A DNA stretch of 12,578 nucleotides from an uncultured Demequina sp. (GTDB taxonomy: Bacteria; Actinomycetota; Actinomycetes; Actinomycetales; Demequinaceae), in contig CALALQ010000324.1 in assembly GCA_937925595.1 (NCBI GenBank), positions 1 through 12,578 on the forward strand, in the 5' to 3' direction. The number at the start of each line of letters is the position of its first letter. The stretch's first letter is position 1. The position numbers and the translations under genes are program-made. Shown piece after piece: positions 1-7,048 of the stretch. A model generated the notes under the pieces. The model had not been told where the DNA came from, did no database searches, and saw only the letters and a list, made by a program, of their open reading frames with translations.

Positions 1-263
1 ACGTAGCCCTCCTCGTTGGCGAGCGGGTTGTTCGGTTCGTACACGAGACGGCCTTCGCCTTCCTCGAACTCGACGGAACGCACGAACGCGCCCATCTGCC
101 CGTCACGGTCCGCCTCCACGGCAACATACCGCTCACGGAACGCGTCGGCAGAGCCGGGAGTGGCGGCCGTGTTGATGTTGGCGATGTTGTCGGAGACCGC
201 GTCGATCCAGCGGCGGTGCGTGCTCAGGCCAGAGCCGGCGATGGTGATGGCGTCGAAGGTCAT
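1..263 (-). CDS. flgC: Flagellar basal-body rod protein FlgC (3' part missing, runs off window)
   Basis: FlgC is a proximal rod subunit of the flagellar basal body, exported by the flagellar type III system and assembled in the periplasm/cell-wall zone. The visible 87 residues begin MTFDAITIAGSGLSTHRRW, followed by the rod-family signature DNIANINT (about residues 25-32) and an FRERYVAVEA stretch. The end, around VYEPNNPLANEEGYV, matches the conserved central FlgC motif that leads into the GYV turn. The ATG at 263 overlaps the flgB stop in an ATGA arrangement, so the two genes are translationally coupled and form the start of a rod operon that continues to the left. The C-terminal half lies outside the window. 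The family call is firm from motif and context. Confidence 0.93.
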   Translation of the reverse strand, partial: MTFDAITIAGSGLSTHRRWIDAVSDNIANINTAATPGSADAFRERYVAVEADRDGQMGAFVRSVEFEEGEGRLVYEPNNPLANEEGY

Positions 264-601
264 GATGTCCTCATCGCGGTCTGGACGCCCTTGAAAGCGC
301 CACCGACAGCCTGCGACGCGAACTGGTACGCGAGGACTGCCTGGACGTTCAGGAGAGTCTGCTGGTCGATGTTGACGTTGTTGCCGTCAAGACGTGTCGG
401 GTCCAGCGACTCAGTCGTGGTGTACTCGGCACGGCCGTCCTGCGCGGCGACAGACGCACGCAGGCGGTCCTCGAAGGACACGACCTTCGCCTTGTAGTGG
501 GGCGTGTTGACGTTGGCGATGTTGTCGGCGATCGCGCGCTGGCGCGCCGACAAACCATCGAGCGCGCTGGTGAGCGCGACGGTGGTCACTGATTCAAGCA
601 T
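260..601 (-). CDS. flgB: Flagellar basal-body rod protein FlgB
   Basis: FlgB is a proximal rod subunit that joins the MS-ring/export gate to the rest of the rod. The 113-residue product is slightly shorter than many FlgB proteins. Residues about 24-37 read IADNIANVNTPHYK, the classic rod-protein signature, followed by a VSFEDRL stretch. The C-terminal helix (about residues 88-110) contains the VLAYQFASQAVGGAF-type amphipathic segment used for coiled-coil packing in the rod. The ATG at 601 follows a GGAAG ribosome-binding site. A sigma-28-like promoter lies about 75 nt upstream (677-704). It is the first gene of a flgB-flgC unit, since flgC overlaps it. Confidence 0.95.
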   Translation of the reverse strand: MLESVTTVALTSALDGLSARQRAIADNIANVNTPHYKAKVVSFEDRLRASVAAQDGRAEYTTTESLDPTRLDGNNVNIDQQTLLNVQAVLAYQFASQAVGGAFKGVQTAMRTS

Positions 602-676
602 GGGCCGCTTCCATTGACGGTTCCGGCGGCCGATCCCTGGCCTTCATGAGAGTGAGCTATCCGTGCTCACTTAGGT

Positions 677-704
677 CTATGGGCAGTCGCGCCCCTGGCC
701 GTTA
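677..704 (-). promoter_or_regulatory. Sigma-28-type promoter of flgB-flgC
   Basis: Reading the minus strand, TAAC (704-701) is followed after exactly 16 bases by GCCCATAG (684-677). The same TAAC-N16-GCCYATAG layout occurs before fliD and before flgN in this window, and it resembles the known flagellar sigma consensus (TAAA-N15-GCCGATAA). The -35 element overlaps the stop codon (TAA, 704-702) of the upstream small gene. Transcription would start near 670, giving a leader of roughly 70 nt before flgB. Function is inferred from the threefold repetition and the gene context. Confidence 0.8.
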
Positions 705-974
705 GCTGTCAACGTCCAGAAATGCGGCTGCGTCCGAAGCAGTACCCTGCGGCACATTCGACAGGCCCCGGATCTCGGTGCGTGCAGCGACCATCTGGGA
801 CAGCAGAGACGCAGTCACCTGCTCGAAGCGGACCAGGAGCTTCTCAGCGCGTTCAGCGAGCTCCACGGGGATGGGACCGTCCGCCGGCGTCCACGGGGTC
901 ACCGGCGCCATCGGGTCGTCGAGGTTCCGCTCGAACGTGTCGAGGAGGTCTTCCCACTGTTTCGCGCTGCTCAC
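702..974 (-). CDS. Small flagellar-cluster protein in the fliT position (function unproven)
   Basis: This encodes 90 residues, acidic and largely helical. An N-terminal segment (KQWEDLLDTFERNLDD) resembles an amphipathic helix. A proline-rich linker (about residues 23-35, APVTPWTPADGPIPV) follows, then a long helix (about 36-70) predicted from ELAERAEKLLVRFEQVTASLL. It starts with GTG at 974, overlapping the fliS stop by four bases (GTGA), so it should be co-translated with fliS. In many flagellar operons this slot after fliD-fliS holds the FliD chaperone FliT; the size and helical character fit, but I see no diagnostic FliT motif. I call it a fliT-position protein rather than FliT. Its stop codon lies inside the flgB -35 element. 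Confidence 0.75.
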   Translation of the reverse strand: MSSAKQWEDLLDTFERNLDDPMAPVTPWTPADGPIPVELAERAEKLLVRFEQVTASLLSQMVAARTEIRGLSNVPQGTASDAAAFLDVDS

Positions 975-1360
975 GAGGCCGCTCCGGCAACCTTCTCCGC
1001 AGCGCCACGGAACGCGTCACGAAGCTGCGAGACGATGCCCTTGCAGTGGGCGGCTTTGGCCGCATCACGCTTGATGTTCGCTGTGACCAGCTCTGTCTGC
1101 AGGTGCGCGTACAGGGCGGCAAGGTCAGCGGCGCCCTCCCACGCTTCCACGTTGAGGGTGGAGGCAAGTTCGGTGACGATGGCCTGCGCGTGCTGAAGCT
1201 GCTCGTTCGCGGCGGTGAAGTCGCCGGCGGTCAGGGCGGCCTCGCCACGCTCCACATCCAGCAGCAGCCGGTCGTACAGCATCACCACCAGCCGCTCAGG
1301 GCTGGCGGACAGGATGGCCTGCTCACGGTAGCGCTGCTGCGCTCGCTGCATCTCGTTCAC
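971..1360 (-). CDS. fliS: Flagellar export chaperone FliS
   Basis: FliS is a cytosolic chaperone that binds the C-terminal tail of flagellin and prevents premature polymerisation before export. The product is 129 residues, the normal family length. Its N-terminus carries the typical YREQAILSASPERLVVMLYD stretch (residues about 11-30), followed by a helix with DRLLLDVERGEAAL and the LxxLYxHL-like segment (LAALYAHLQTEL, about 80-91). A GTG start at 1360 is preceded by GGAAG; an internal ATG three codons later is a possible alternative. It lies 48 nt behind fliD and is followed by an overlapping small gene, so fliD-fliS-small gene looks like one unit driven from the fliD promoter. The flagellin gene itself is not in this window. 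Confidence 0.95.
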   Translation of the reverse strand: MNEMQRAQQRYREQAILSASPERLVVMLYDRLLLDVERGEAALTAGDFTAANEQLQHAQAIVTELASTLNVEAWEGAADLAALYAHLQTELVTANIKRDAAKAAHCKGIVSQLRDAFRGAAEKVAGAAS

Positions 1361-1408
1361 TGGGTACTTCCGATTCGGGCGGGGTGTGGGGGGTGGAAGG
1401 GTGGAAGG

Positions 1409-2761
1409 TCAGTCGTCGCTCTTCTTGGTCATGGCTGCGAACTGCGCGGTCAGGTAGTCCTTCTGCGAGTTCATCTGCTGCATGGCCGTCTCGAGCGCTG
1501 CGTACTTGAGGACCATCGCGTCGCGACGCATCTCGAGCCGCTTGTCCATCTGCTCGATCTGGGTGTTCAGCTGACGGACGAACGCCTCCTGGTTCTGGAC
1601 GCGCTTGGTGAGGACACCGTCGTAGGAGTCCGAGTACGTGTCGGAGACACCCTCCACACGGGCGGCGATCGCGTTGAACACCTTCTCGGTGCCTTCGGGG
1701 TCCTTCGCCATCGCAGCGGCGAACTTCTCCTTGTCGAAGGACAGCACACCGTACTTGTCCATCGTCATGCCGATGCTCGACGGGGACACACCGTCCACGG
1801 GAAGGGTGACCGCGTTCTTGAGGTCGTTGGAGAGGGCACGGACGGTCGCGTCACCGGTGAACACACCGAGGGTCGCGGCGGTGCCGGCGTCGCCGACGGT
1901 CGCCTTCGAACCGTTCTTGATGCCGGACAGGATCGCCTGGACCTGCTTGGTGAAATCTTCGACGACCTTCGACTGGGCGGCCGTGTCAGTGGCGACCGAG
2001 ACGTTGACAGGCTCCGCCGAAACGACGGACACCTTCACGTCCACGCCCGGGAACAGGTCCTCGAACGTGTTCGTCTTGCTGTTGACGACCTGCTCAGCGG
2101 CCGTACCCGCCCACAGGCGCACCTCCGCGTCCGAGCCCTGGGTGACGACAGCGCCACCAGAAGCCAGGTCGGTGGCGGTGTTGGCGAGCACGTCCGCTTC
2201 GGTGCCCTCGTAGATGGTGAACGAGGCGTCCGCTCCGGTGTCCTTTGCGGTGACCTGAAGGCGGAACTGGCCGCCACCGGCGGAGACGACCGCGGCCTTC
2301 ACACCCGCGCCGGACTCGTTGATGGCCTTGGCGACGTCGGTGAGGGACGAGGAGGCGGGTGTGACTTCGGTGAGCGTCCCGTCAGCGGCCTTGATGGTCA
2401 GGGCAGACCCGGAGAACGACGACATGGCGGCCGAGACGACCGTGTGAGTGGTGGCGACCTTGTCCACGACGATGGACGCGTTCATCGGCTGGGCGCCAGC
2501 CTTGCCGGTGACAGTCACTGCCTGCGACGAGGAGGCAGCTGTCGTCTTGTCGAGCGCACCGAACCCGGCGAGTTTCTTCGCGGTCTCACCGACGCTCTTC
2601 ACCGACGAGTTCAGGGACTGCAGCTGGGAGATGACGTACTGGCGGTCGGTCACCTTGTTCTGCAGCTGCGTCTTCGGGATCTCAGCGACCGCCATGAGCG
2701 CGTCGATGATGGCCTTGGTGTCAAGACCGGACGCCAGACCGTTCATGTTGATGCCAGCCAC
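1409..2761 (-). CDS. fliD: Flagellar filament cap protein FliD (hook-associated protein 2)
   Basis: FliD forms the cap at the filament tip and guides flagellin folding. From the chosen start the protein has 450 residues, in the family range. The N-terminal domain has the hallmark INMNGLASGLDTKAIIDALM (about residues 4-23) followed by a heptad-like helix (IPKTQLQNKV...QLQSLNSSVKSV). The middle is Thr/Ser/Ala/Val-rich as expected for the exposed domains. The last ~70 residues form a coiled coil (FVRQLNTQIEQMDKRLEMRR ... LETAMQQMNSQKDYL). I chose the GTG at 2761 because AAAGGAG sits seven bases upstream; the reading frame extends to 2785, but the extra residues MRSRKEHP do not look like FliD and would place the start ahead of the RBS. 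A sigma-28-like promoter is at 2802-2829. Confidence 0.95.
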   Translation of the reverse strand: MAGINMNGLASGLDTKAIIDALMAVAEIPKTQLQNKVTDRQYVISQLQSLNSSVKSVGETAKKLAGFGALDKTTAASSSQAVTVTGKAGAQPMNASIVVDKVATTHTVVSAAMSSFSGSALTIKAADGTLTEVTPASSSLTDVAKAINESGAGVKAAVVSAGGGQFRLQVTAKDTGADASFTIYEGTEADVLANTATDLASGGAVVTQGSDAEVRLWAGTAAEQVVNSKTNTFEDLFPGVDVKVSVVSAEPVNVSVATDTAAQSKVVEDFTKQVQAILSGIKNGSKATVGDAGTAATLGVFTGDATVRALSNDLKNAVTLPVDGVSPSSIGMTMDKYGVLSFDKEKFAAAMAKDPEGTEKVFNAIAARVEGVSDTYSDSYDGVLTKRVQNQEAFVRQLNTQIEQMDKRLEMRRDAMVLKYAALETAMQQMNSQKDYLTAQFAAMTKKSDD

Positions 2762-2767
2762 AGGGTG

Positions 2768-2774
2768 CTCCTTT
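2768..2774 (-). promoter_or_regulatory. Ribosome-binding site that decides the fliD start
   Basis: The minus strand reads AAAGGAG, a close match to the anti-Shine-Dalgarno complement, six to seven bases before the GTG at 2761. It favours this GTG over the more upstream start of the open frame at 2785. Confidence 0.8.
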
Positions 2775-2801
2775 CGCGAACGCACACGCGCTCACACAGT
2801 G

Positions 2802-2829
2802 CTATAGGCGGCGCGGCCGCCGGTCGTTA
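2802..2829 (-). promoter_or_regulatory. Sigma-28-type promoter of fliD-fliS
   Basis: On the minus strand TAAC (2829-2826), 16 bases, then GCCTATAG (2809-2802). The element and spacing are the same as upstream of flgB and flgN. It sits in the short gap between the sigma factor gene and fliD, giving fliD its own promoter even though both genes point the same way. The expected start near 2795 leaves a leader of about 35 nt containing the AAAGGAG ribosome-binding site. Confidence 0.82.
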
Positions 2830-2833
2830 GCAG

Positions 2834-3607
2834 TCAGGCGGGGATTTTCCCGCCGATGGCCTGCTCGATGCGGTCGAAGAACTGCGCCCTGGTCGCCTGA
2901 GACACCTTCGAGTGCGGTCCGTCGGAGGACGGGGCGTAGAACTTCTCGATAGCGTCGCGGAGCAGCTTGACCGCCTCGGACCGCTGCTGGGACACGGCTG
3001 AGTGGGTGACCCCGAGTTCCTCGGCGATGTCCTTGACGGACTTTTCATCGAAGTAGACGCCCTTCACGATCGCCCGCATCCGCTCCGGGAGAGCGGAGAT
3101 GGCGTGGAGCACCAGTTCGCGGCGCTCCCGCATCATCGCTGTCTCCTCCGGCAGAGCGAGAGTCATGGGGAGGTTGTGGGCGGGAGAGTCGTCGATGTTG
3201 ACGACCTGCCGGTCCGCGTCCGCGAGGGTCTGGGTCACCTCGTCCACGGTCAGGCCGGTGGCTTCCGCGATCTCCTCCGGGGTGGCGGGGCGGCCAAGCT
3301 CAGACGTGAGAGAGTCCTGGGCGGCTGTGACCTCTTTGATGCGGGTACGGGTGGTGCGGGACGCCCAGTCCATCTCCCTCATCTCGTGGGCGATGCCCCA
3401 GATGATGCGGTTGCGGGCGAACGCGCCGAACGGGACGCCGAGGGTCGGGTCGAAGTCGTCTGCGGCCTTCACGAGCGCTTCACGGCCGGCTGCGGCAAGC
3501 TCCTCACGCTCGACGTGCGACGCACGCCCATGAGCCTCACGGGCCAGATGCCCGACGAGGGGGAGGTGTTCGACGATGAGCTTCTTGCGCTCAACGGGGT
3601 CAAGCAT
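2834..3607 (-). CDS. fliA: RNA polymerase sigma factor, FliA/WhiG (sigma-28) family
   Basis: This alternative sigma factor directs RNA polymerase to flagellar promoters. From the ATG at 3607 the product is 257 residues, normal for FliA/WhiG. Region 2 (about residues 12-90) has HLPLVGHLAREAHGR, then FDPTLGVPFGAFARNRIIWG, the core-binding and -10 recognition helices. Region 3 follows with LTSELGRPATPEEIAEATGL. Region 4 (about 180-232) has LPERMRAIVKGVYFDEKSVK and a helix-turn-helix DIAEELGVTHSAVSQQRSEA, the sigma-28-type 'VSQ..S.A' recognition helix. The frame is open to a GTG at 3652, but MLDPVERKKL matches the usual family start better; neither start has a strong Shine-Dalgarno. It is transcribed divergently from flgN and lies directly ahead of fliD. 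No anti-sigma gene flgM is visible. Given the shared promoters nearby, it probably controls this cluster. Confidence 0.92.
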   Translation of the reverse strand: MLDPVERKKLIVEHLPLVGHLAREAHGRASHVEREELAAAGREALVKAADDFDPTLGVPFGAFARNRIIWGIAHEMREMDWASRTTRTRIKEVTAAQDSLTSELGRPATPEEIAEATGLTVDEVTQTLADADRQVVNIDDSPAHNLPMTLALPEETAMMRERRELVLHAISALPERMRAIVKGVYFDEKSVKDIAEELGVTHSAVSQQRSEAVKLLRDAIEKFYAPSSDGPHSKVSQATRAQFFDRIEQAIGGKIPA

Positions 3608-3674
3608 GTGGTGGGTACATCTCTCTGCCAACAGCGGCGCTGGAGCGCGCACACGTAAGGAACGGTCGAAACGC

Positions 3675-3682
3675 CTATGCGT
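3675..3682 (-). promoter_or_regulatory. Possible -10 element for the sigma factor gene
   Basis: The minus strand reads ACGCATAG, about 70 nt before the chosen ATG and 23 nt before the GTG alternative. It resembles the CGCATA-type elements found in the right half of the window but has no TAAC at the sigma-28 distance (the sequence there is TCCG). If real, the sigma gene would be expressed from a different promoter class than its presumed targets. Weak evidence. Confidence 0.35.
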
Positions 3683-3706
3683 GCGGAAGAAAAATCGACG
3701 GACTGA

Positions 3707-3734
3707 TAACGCAGAGACACCCTGCGGCCTATAG
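3707..3734 (+). promoter_or_regulatory. Sigma-28-type promoter of flgN-flgK-flgL-fliW
   Basis: TAAC (3707-3710) is followed after 16 bases by GCCTATAG (3727-3734), identical in layout and -10 sequence to the fliD promoter. It lies in the divergent region between the sigma gene and flgN. The expected transcription start is near 3741, 34 nt before the flgN ATG at 3775. No other promoter-like sequence is obvious before flgK, flgL or fliW, so these four genes are likely one operon. Confidence 0.85.
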
Positions 3735-3774
3735 ACCTTGGCGAGCCGCCCGAACGGCTCTGCCCGAAGAACCG

Positions 3775-4284
3775 ATGACGAAAGACGTAGAGGTGCCCGA
3801 GATGGGAGCCAGCGAGGTATCAGCGCTGCTGTGGCGAGAGCGAGAGCTTCTCGAGCTGCTGCTGTTCAAGCTCAGCGTCCAGCGCCTGGTGCTGGAAAAC
3901 GGCCAGATGCGGTGGGTGGGACTGGCGTCCCGCGAGATCGAGCAGGTGCTCGGACTGCTGCGGGAGACCAGCCTCAGCCGCGACGTGGAGATGACCGCGC
4001 TCGCCCACGCATGGGGGAACCCGCAGGCTGTGAAGCTGAGCGACCTTGCCGCTGTCGCCCCGACCGAACCGTGGCGCGAGATCCTTCTCGACCACCGGGC
4101 GGCGCTGACAGCGCTGATGTCCGAGCTGTCGCAGGAGAAGACCAGCGCCGAGATGTACCTGCGTCAGGCGTCCCTGGCCGTCCAGGACACCCTCGCTTCG
4201 GTCACCAGCGGCACCGGCGAGTACACGAGCCACGGCGGGCAGGTCCAGTCGGACACGGCCCGCATCGTGGACCGAGAGATGTGA
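3775..4284 (+). CDS. flgN: FlgN-family flagellar export chaperone
   Basis: FlgN is a cytosolic chaperone for the hook-filament junction proteins FlgK and FlgL, both encoded immediately downstream. The product is up to 169 residues and mostly helical. The N-terminal part shows the actinobacterial FlgN look, with ALLWRERELLELLLFKLSVQ (about residues 17-36), then helices through ASREIEQVLGLLRE and a long C-terminal helix (EILLDHRAALTALMSELSQE). The ATG at 3775 has no clear ribosome-binding site; an ATG at 3802 (MGASEVSALLW) has AGAGG upstream and may be the true start. flgK follows after 10 nt. Identification rests on length, helical character and invariant position before flgK. Confidence 0.85.
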   Translation: MTKDVEVPEMGASEVSALLWRERELLELLLFKLSVQRLVLENGQMRWVGLASREIEQVLGLLRETSLSRDVEMTALAHAWGNPQAVKLSDLAAVAPTEPWREILLDHRAALTALMSELSQEKTSAEMYLRQASLAVQDTLASVTSGTGEYTSHGGQVQSDTARIVDREM

Positions 4285-4294
4285 GTAGGAACCA

Positions 4295-5683
4295 ATGTCA
4301 ACATTCAGTGGCCTGAACGCCGCCTCGTCCGCCCTGTCGGCCGCACGCCTGGGCATGAACATCGCCGGGCAGAACATCGCCAACCAGGACACGGAAGGCT
4401 ACACGCGTCAGCGCGTGGAGACCTCCGCGGCCGCGCCGCTGCGCGCGTCGGGACTGTTCGCAGCCGACAAGCGTGCCGGTGAAGGCGTCAACATCGACAA
4501 GATCAGCCGCCTCGGCGACAACGTCCTCGACGCCCGCGTGCGCGACACCCTTTCGGCGTCCGGATTCTGGTCCACGAAGGCGACCGCCTCCCTCAACGCC
4601 GAAGCCGTCCTCAAGGAGCCGACATCTGACGGCCTCGCCGCCCAGCTCGACCGGTTCTGGACTGGATGGCAGGACCTGGCCAACAACCCCGACTCCGCTG
4701 CCGCCGGCGCGGTCGTCCTCGCCGACGCGAAAGCGCTCGTGGGCAACATCGCCGACAGCTACAACGCGATCGCCGTGCAGTGGAAGGACGCCCGCGACAC
4801 CGTCGATTCGGTCGTGTGGAAGGTCAACGCCGCCGCCGACAAGGTCGCCGCGCTCAACAACTCCATCCGCGACGCCCTCAACGCAGGACGCTCCGCCAAC
4901 GAGCTCATCGACGAGCGGAACCTTGCCGCACAGCAGATCAGCCGCCTCGCCGGCGCGGTCGGCACAGTCGAAGCGGACGGCACGATGACCCTCCGCATCG
5001 ACGGGAACGCCATCGTCTCCGGCATCGACTCCCGGCACCTGGTCGTCACCGGTCCCGGCGACATCGAAGCGGGCCTTCCGACGACCGTGAGCTGGTCGAA
5101 CGGCATGGCCGCGAACGTCACCAGCGGTGAGCTCGGCGGCATCCTCGACGTCATCAGCCCGACCGGGGTTCTCGCCGGAATCGCGAACTCGTACAACGAC
5201 GTCGCAACCGCCCTGACCACCGCTGTCAACGGCTTCCACAACGGCGGCACATCCTCCACGGGCGCTGTCACCGGCGACTTCTTCGGGGTGGCCGCCGGAC
5301 CCGCAGCCCTCGCCCTGTCGGTCCTCCCCGAAGACATCGCAGGGCTTGCCACCGGCGCTGGCGGGGGAGTGTTCGACGGCTCGAACGCTGACCGCATCGC
5401 CCAGGAGGGCGCCAAGCTCGGCGGTCCTTCAGACCTGTGGACGAAGGCGGTCGCCAAGCTCGCCTCCACCACCGCGGCAGAGCTCTCCCGCGCCTCCCAG
5501 GCGGAGACCTCCGCTGTCGCCGCCGTCAACGTCCAGCAGTCGATCGCCGGCGTGGACGGGGACGAGGAGACCGTGAGCCTCCTCAAGCACCAGACGGCCT
5601 ACAACGCCGCCGCTCGTGTCCTCACCGCCATCGATGAGGCCCTCGACGTCCTCATCAACAAGACCGGCCTCGTCGGCCGCTGA
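4295..5683 (+). CDS. flgK: Flagellar hook-associated protein 1 FlgK
   Basis: FlgK is the first junction protein between hook and filament. The 462-residue product starts with the conserved helix GLNAASSALSAARLGMNIAG (about residues 6-25) and the axial-protein motif NIANQDTEGYTRQRV (27-41). A helical section about residues 85-200 (FWTGWQDLANNPDSAAAGAV and further) matches the D1 region of FlgK. The C-terminus has the typical VSLLKHQTAYNAAARVLTAI helix followed by DEALDVLINKTGLVGR, which packs with the N-terminal helix in the tubular core. The ATG at 4295 has AGGAA six bases upstream. It follows flgN by 10 nt and precedes flgL by 15 nt. High confidence. Confidence 0.97.
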   Translation: MSTFSGLNAASSALSAARLGMNIAGQNIANQDTEGYTRQRVETSAAAPLRASGLFAADKRAGEGVNIDKISRLGDNVLDARVRDTLSASGFWSTKATASLNAEAVLKEPTSDGLAAQLDRFWTGWQDLANNPDSAAAGAVVLADAKALVGNIADSYNAIAVQWKDARDTVDSVVWKVNAAADKVAALNNSIRDALNAGRSANELIDERNLAAQQISRLAGAVGTVEADGTMTLRIDGNAIVSGIDSRHLVVTGPGDIEAGLPTTVSWSNGMAANVTSGELGGILDVISPTGVLAGIANSYNDVATALTTAVNGFHNGGTSSTGAVTGDFFGVAAGPAALALSVLPEDIAGLATGAGGGVFDGSNADRIAQEGAKLGGPSDLWTKAVAKLASTTAAELSRASQAETSAVAAVNVQQSIAGVDGDEETVSLLKHQTAYNAAARVLTAIDEALDVLINKTGLVGR

Positions 5684-5698
5684 CCCGGAGCCTGAACC

Positions 5699-6580
5699 AT
5701 GATCACTCGCGTCACATCCCAGATGATGACCGCCGCCTCCCTGCGGAACCTGCAGGGCGGGCTGGCGGGCATGGCGAACCTGCAGCAGAAGGCCGCGTCC
5801 CAGCGGGCGTTCACCAGCCCGTCCGAGGACCCGGCCGCCGCGACAGCGACCATGAAGTTGCACTCAGCCATCCAGCGCAACGACCAGTACGCCCGGAACG
5901 TGGACGACGGCATGGCCTGGACGGTGACCGCCGACAACGCCATCTCCGCCTCCCACGACCTGCTCACCCGCGCCCGCGACCTCACCTTGCAGGGCGCGAA
6001 CGAAGGCGCGATGGACGAGCTGTCCCGCGAAGCGATCGCCGTGGAACTGGAAAGCCTCCGAGACGAACTGCTGACCCTCGCCAACACCAAGTACCTCGGC
6101 CGGTCCGTGTTCGCCGGCACCACCGACGGGCAGGCGTTCACCTCCGGCACATACACCCACAACGGGATCCCCGGCGGCGCCGTGGAACGCCGCGTCGCGG
6201 ACAACCTCACCATCCGTGTCGACGTGGACGGGTCCGAGGTGTTCGGCTCGGGCGCTTCCAGCGTGTTCGCCACCATCGACAACATCGTCGCGGACCTGCG
6301 CGCCGGAGTGAACGTCGGAGCCCGCGTCGGCGAGATCGACACCCACCGCACCGCGATGCTCGGCGTCCAGGGCCGTACCGGTGTCGCCCAGGCCCAGCTG
6401 GAGCGCTACGCCTCGTCCCTCATGGCCGACAACGTGGAGCTCGAATCCCGCCGCACCGAAGTCGAAGACGTCGACGCTGCCGAGGTGCTCCTGGAACTGA
6501 ACGCCAAGAACCTCGTCTACGAGATGAGCCTGTCCGTCGCCGCCAAGGCCCTGCCTAAGTCCCTCATGGAGTACATCTGA
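5699..6580 (+). CDS. flgL: Flagellar hook-associated protein 3 FlgL
   Basis: FlgL is the second junction protein and the adaptor on which the flagellin filament polymerises. It has 293 residues. The N-terminus ITRVTSQMMTAASLRNLQGG and the motif FTSPSEDPAAA (about residues 38-48) are typical of the flagellin/FlgL superfamily. The central KYLGRSVFAGTTDG (about 130-143) is the FlgL signature of the loop before the variable part. The C-terminal helix (DAAEVLLELNAKNLVYEMSL) is the conserved D0 helix. CGGAG lies eight bases before the ATG. Its stop overlaps the fliW start by one base (TGATG), so fliW is translationally coupled. Confidence 0.96.
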   Translation: MITRVTSQMMTAASLRNLQGGLAGMANLQQKAASQRAFTSPSEDPAAATATMKLHSAIQRNDQYARNVDDGMAWTVTADNAISASHDLLTRARDLTLQGANEGAMDELSREAIAVELESLRDELLTLANTKYLGRSVFAGTTDGQAFTSGTYTHNGIPGGAVERRVADNLTIRVDVDGSEVFGSGASSVFATIDNIVADLRAGVNVGARVGEIDTHRTAMLGVQGRTGVAQAQLERYASSLMADNVELESRRTEVEDVDAAEVLLELNAKNLVYEMSLSVAAKALPKSLMEYI

Positions 6581-6942
6581 TGACCGTCCAGTTCACCACC
6601 CCGCTGCCGGGCCTTGCCCCGCACACCGACTACACCCTCAACCCGGTCGCTGACGCCGAGCACCTGTTCACCCTGCAGGCGCTCGCCGACGAGAACGTCC
6701 GGCTGTTCCTCGTAGACCCGTCCGTCGTCCCCGGCTACACGCCGGCGCTGACCGACGAGCAGGTCGCCAAGCTCGGGCTCGAGCGCGCCGAAGACGCGCA
6801 CGTGCTCGTCGTGGCCCGGATGACGGAGGAGGGGATCGGTGTGAACCTCCTCGCCCCCGTCGTCGTCAACGGAGCCACAGGGGTCGCCGAACAGGTGATC
6901 CTCGACGGTCAGGGTTACCCGGCCCTGGCCCACCTGGCGTAA
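6580..6942 (+). CDS. fliW: Flagellar assembly factor FliW
   Basis: FliW binds flagellin in the cytoplasm; in characterised systems, release of FliW from flagellin allows it to inhibit the translational repressor CsrA. The 120-residue product has the family features in order: FTTPLPGLAPHTDYTL near the start, HLFTLQALADENVRLFLVDP (about residues 28-47), and GVNLLAPVVVNGATGVAEQV (about 87-106). The C-terminal QGYPALAHLA corresponds to the usual Q.YP ending. It is the last gene of the flgN-flgK-flgL-fliW unit. csrA, which commonly follows fliW, is absent; a strong terminator starts 25 nt downstream instead. Confidence 0.95.
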   Translation: MTVQFTTPLPGLAPHTDYTLNPVADAEHLFTLQALADENVRLFLVDPSVVPGYTPALTDEQVAKLGLERAEDAHVLVVARMTEEGIGVNLLAPVVVNGATGVAEQVILDGQGYPALAHLA

Positions 6943-6966
6943 CGCCCGCACGCCAGCACCCGACAA

Positions 6967-6999
6967 GAACGCCCCCGCCAGCCCGAGGCGGGGGCGTTC
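6967..6999 (+). terminator. Strong hairpin terminator after fliW
   Basis: GAACGCCCCCGCC (6967-6979) pairs perfectly with GGCGGGGGCGTTC (6987-6999) across a seven-base loop, a 13-bp stem, followed by TGGTTTCT. It closes the flagellar operon and separates it from the unrelated genes to the right. Confidence 0.88.
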
Positions 7000-7021
7000 T
7001 GGTTTCTCCAGATGAGGGATC

Positions 7022-7048
7022 AAAAATCGGGCAGCCGCCGCGCACATG
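7022..7048 (+). promoter_or_regulatory. Leaderless-type promoter of the winged-helix/zinc-knuckle gene
   Basis: AAAAATCGG (7022-7030) ends its A-run 29 nt before the ATG at 7055; CGCACATGA (7041-7049) contains a -10-like CACATG (7043-7048) placed six bases before the ATG. The same arrangement precedes the genes starting at 7864, 8829 and 10365. No ribosome-binding site lies between it and the ATG. Confidence 0.6.

Noticed and set aside
722..2830. A 702-residue open frame on the plus strand
   Set aside because: It lies antisense to fliD, fliS and the small gene, which have clear family motifs; its product is low-complexity, rich in R/G/V/L/D, as expected from reading GC-rich genes backwards.
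3820..5586. Long minus-strand frames across flgN and flgK
   Set aside because: They are antisense to flgN and to the well-supported flgK; compositionally biased shadows.
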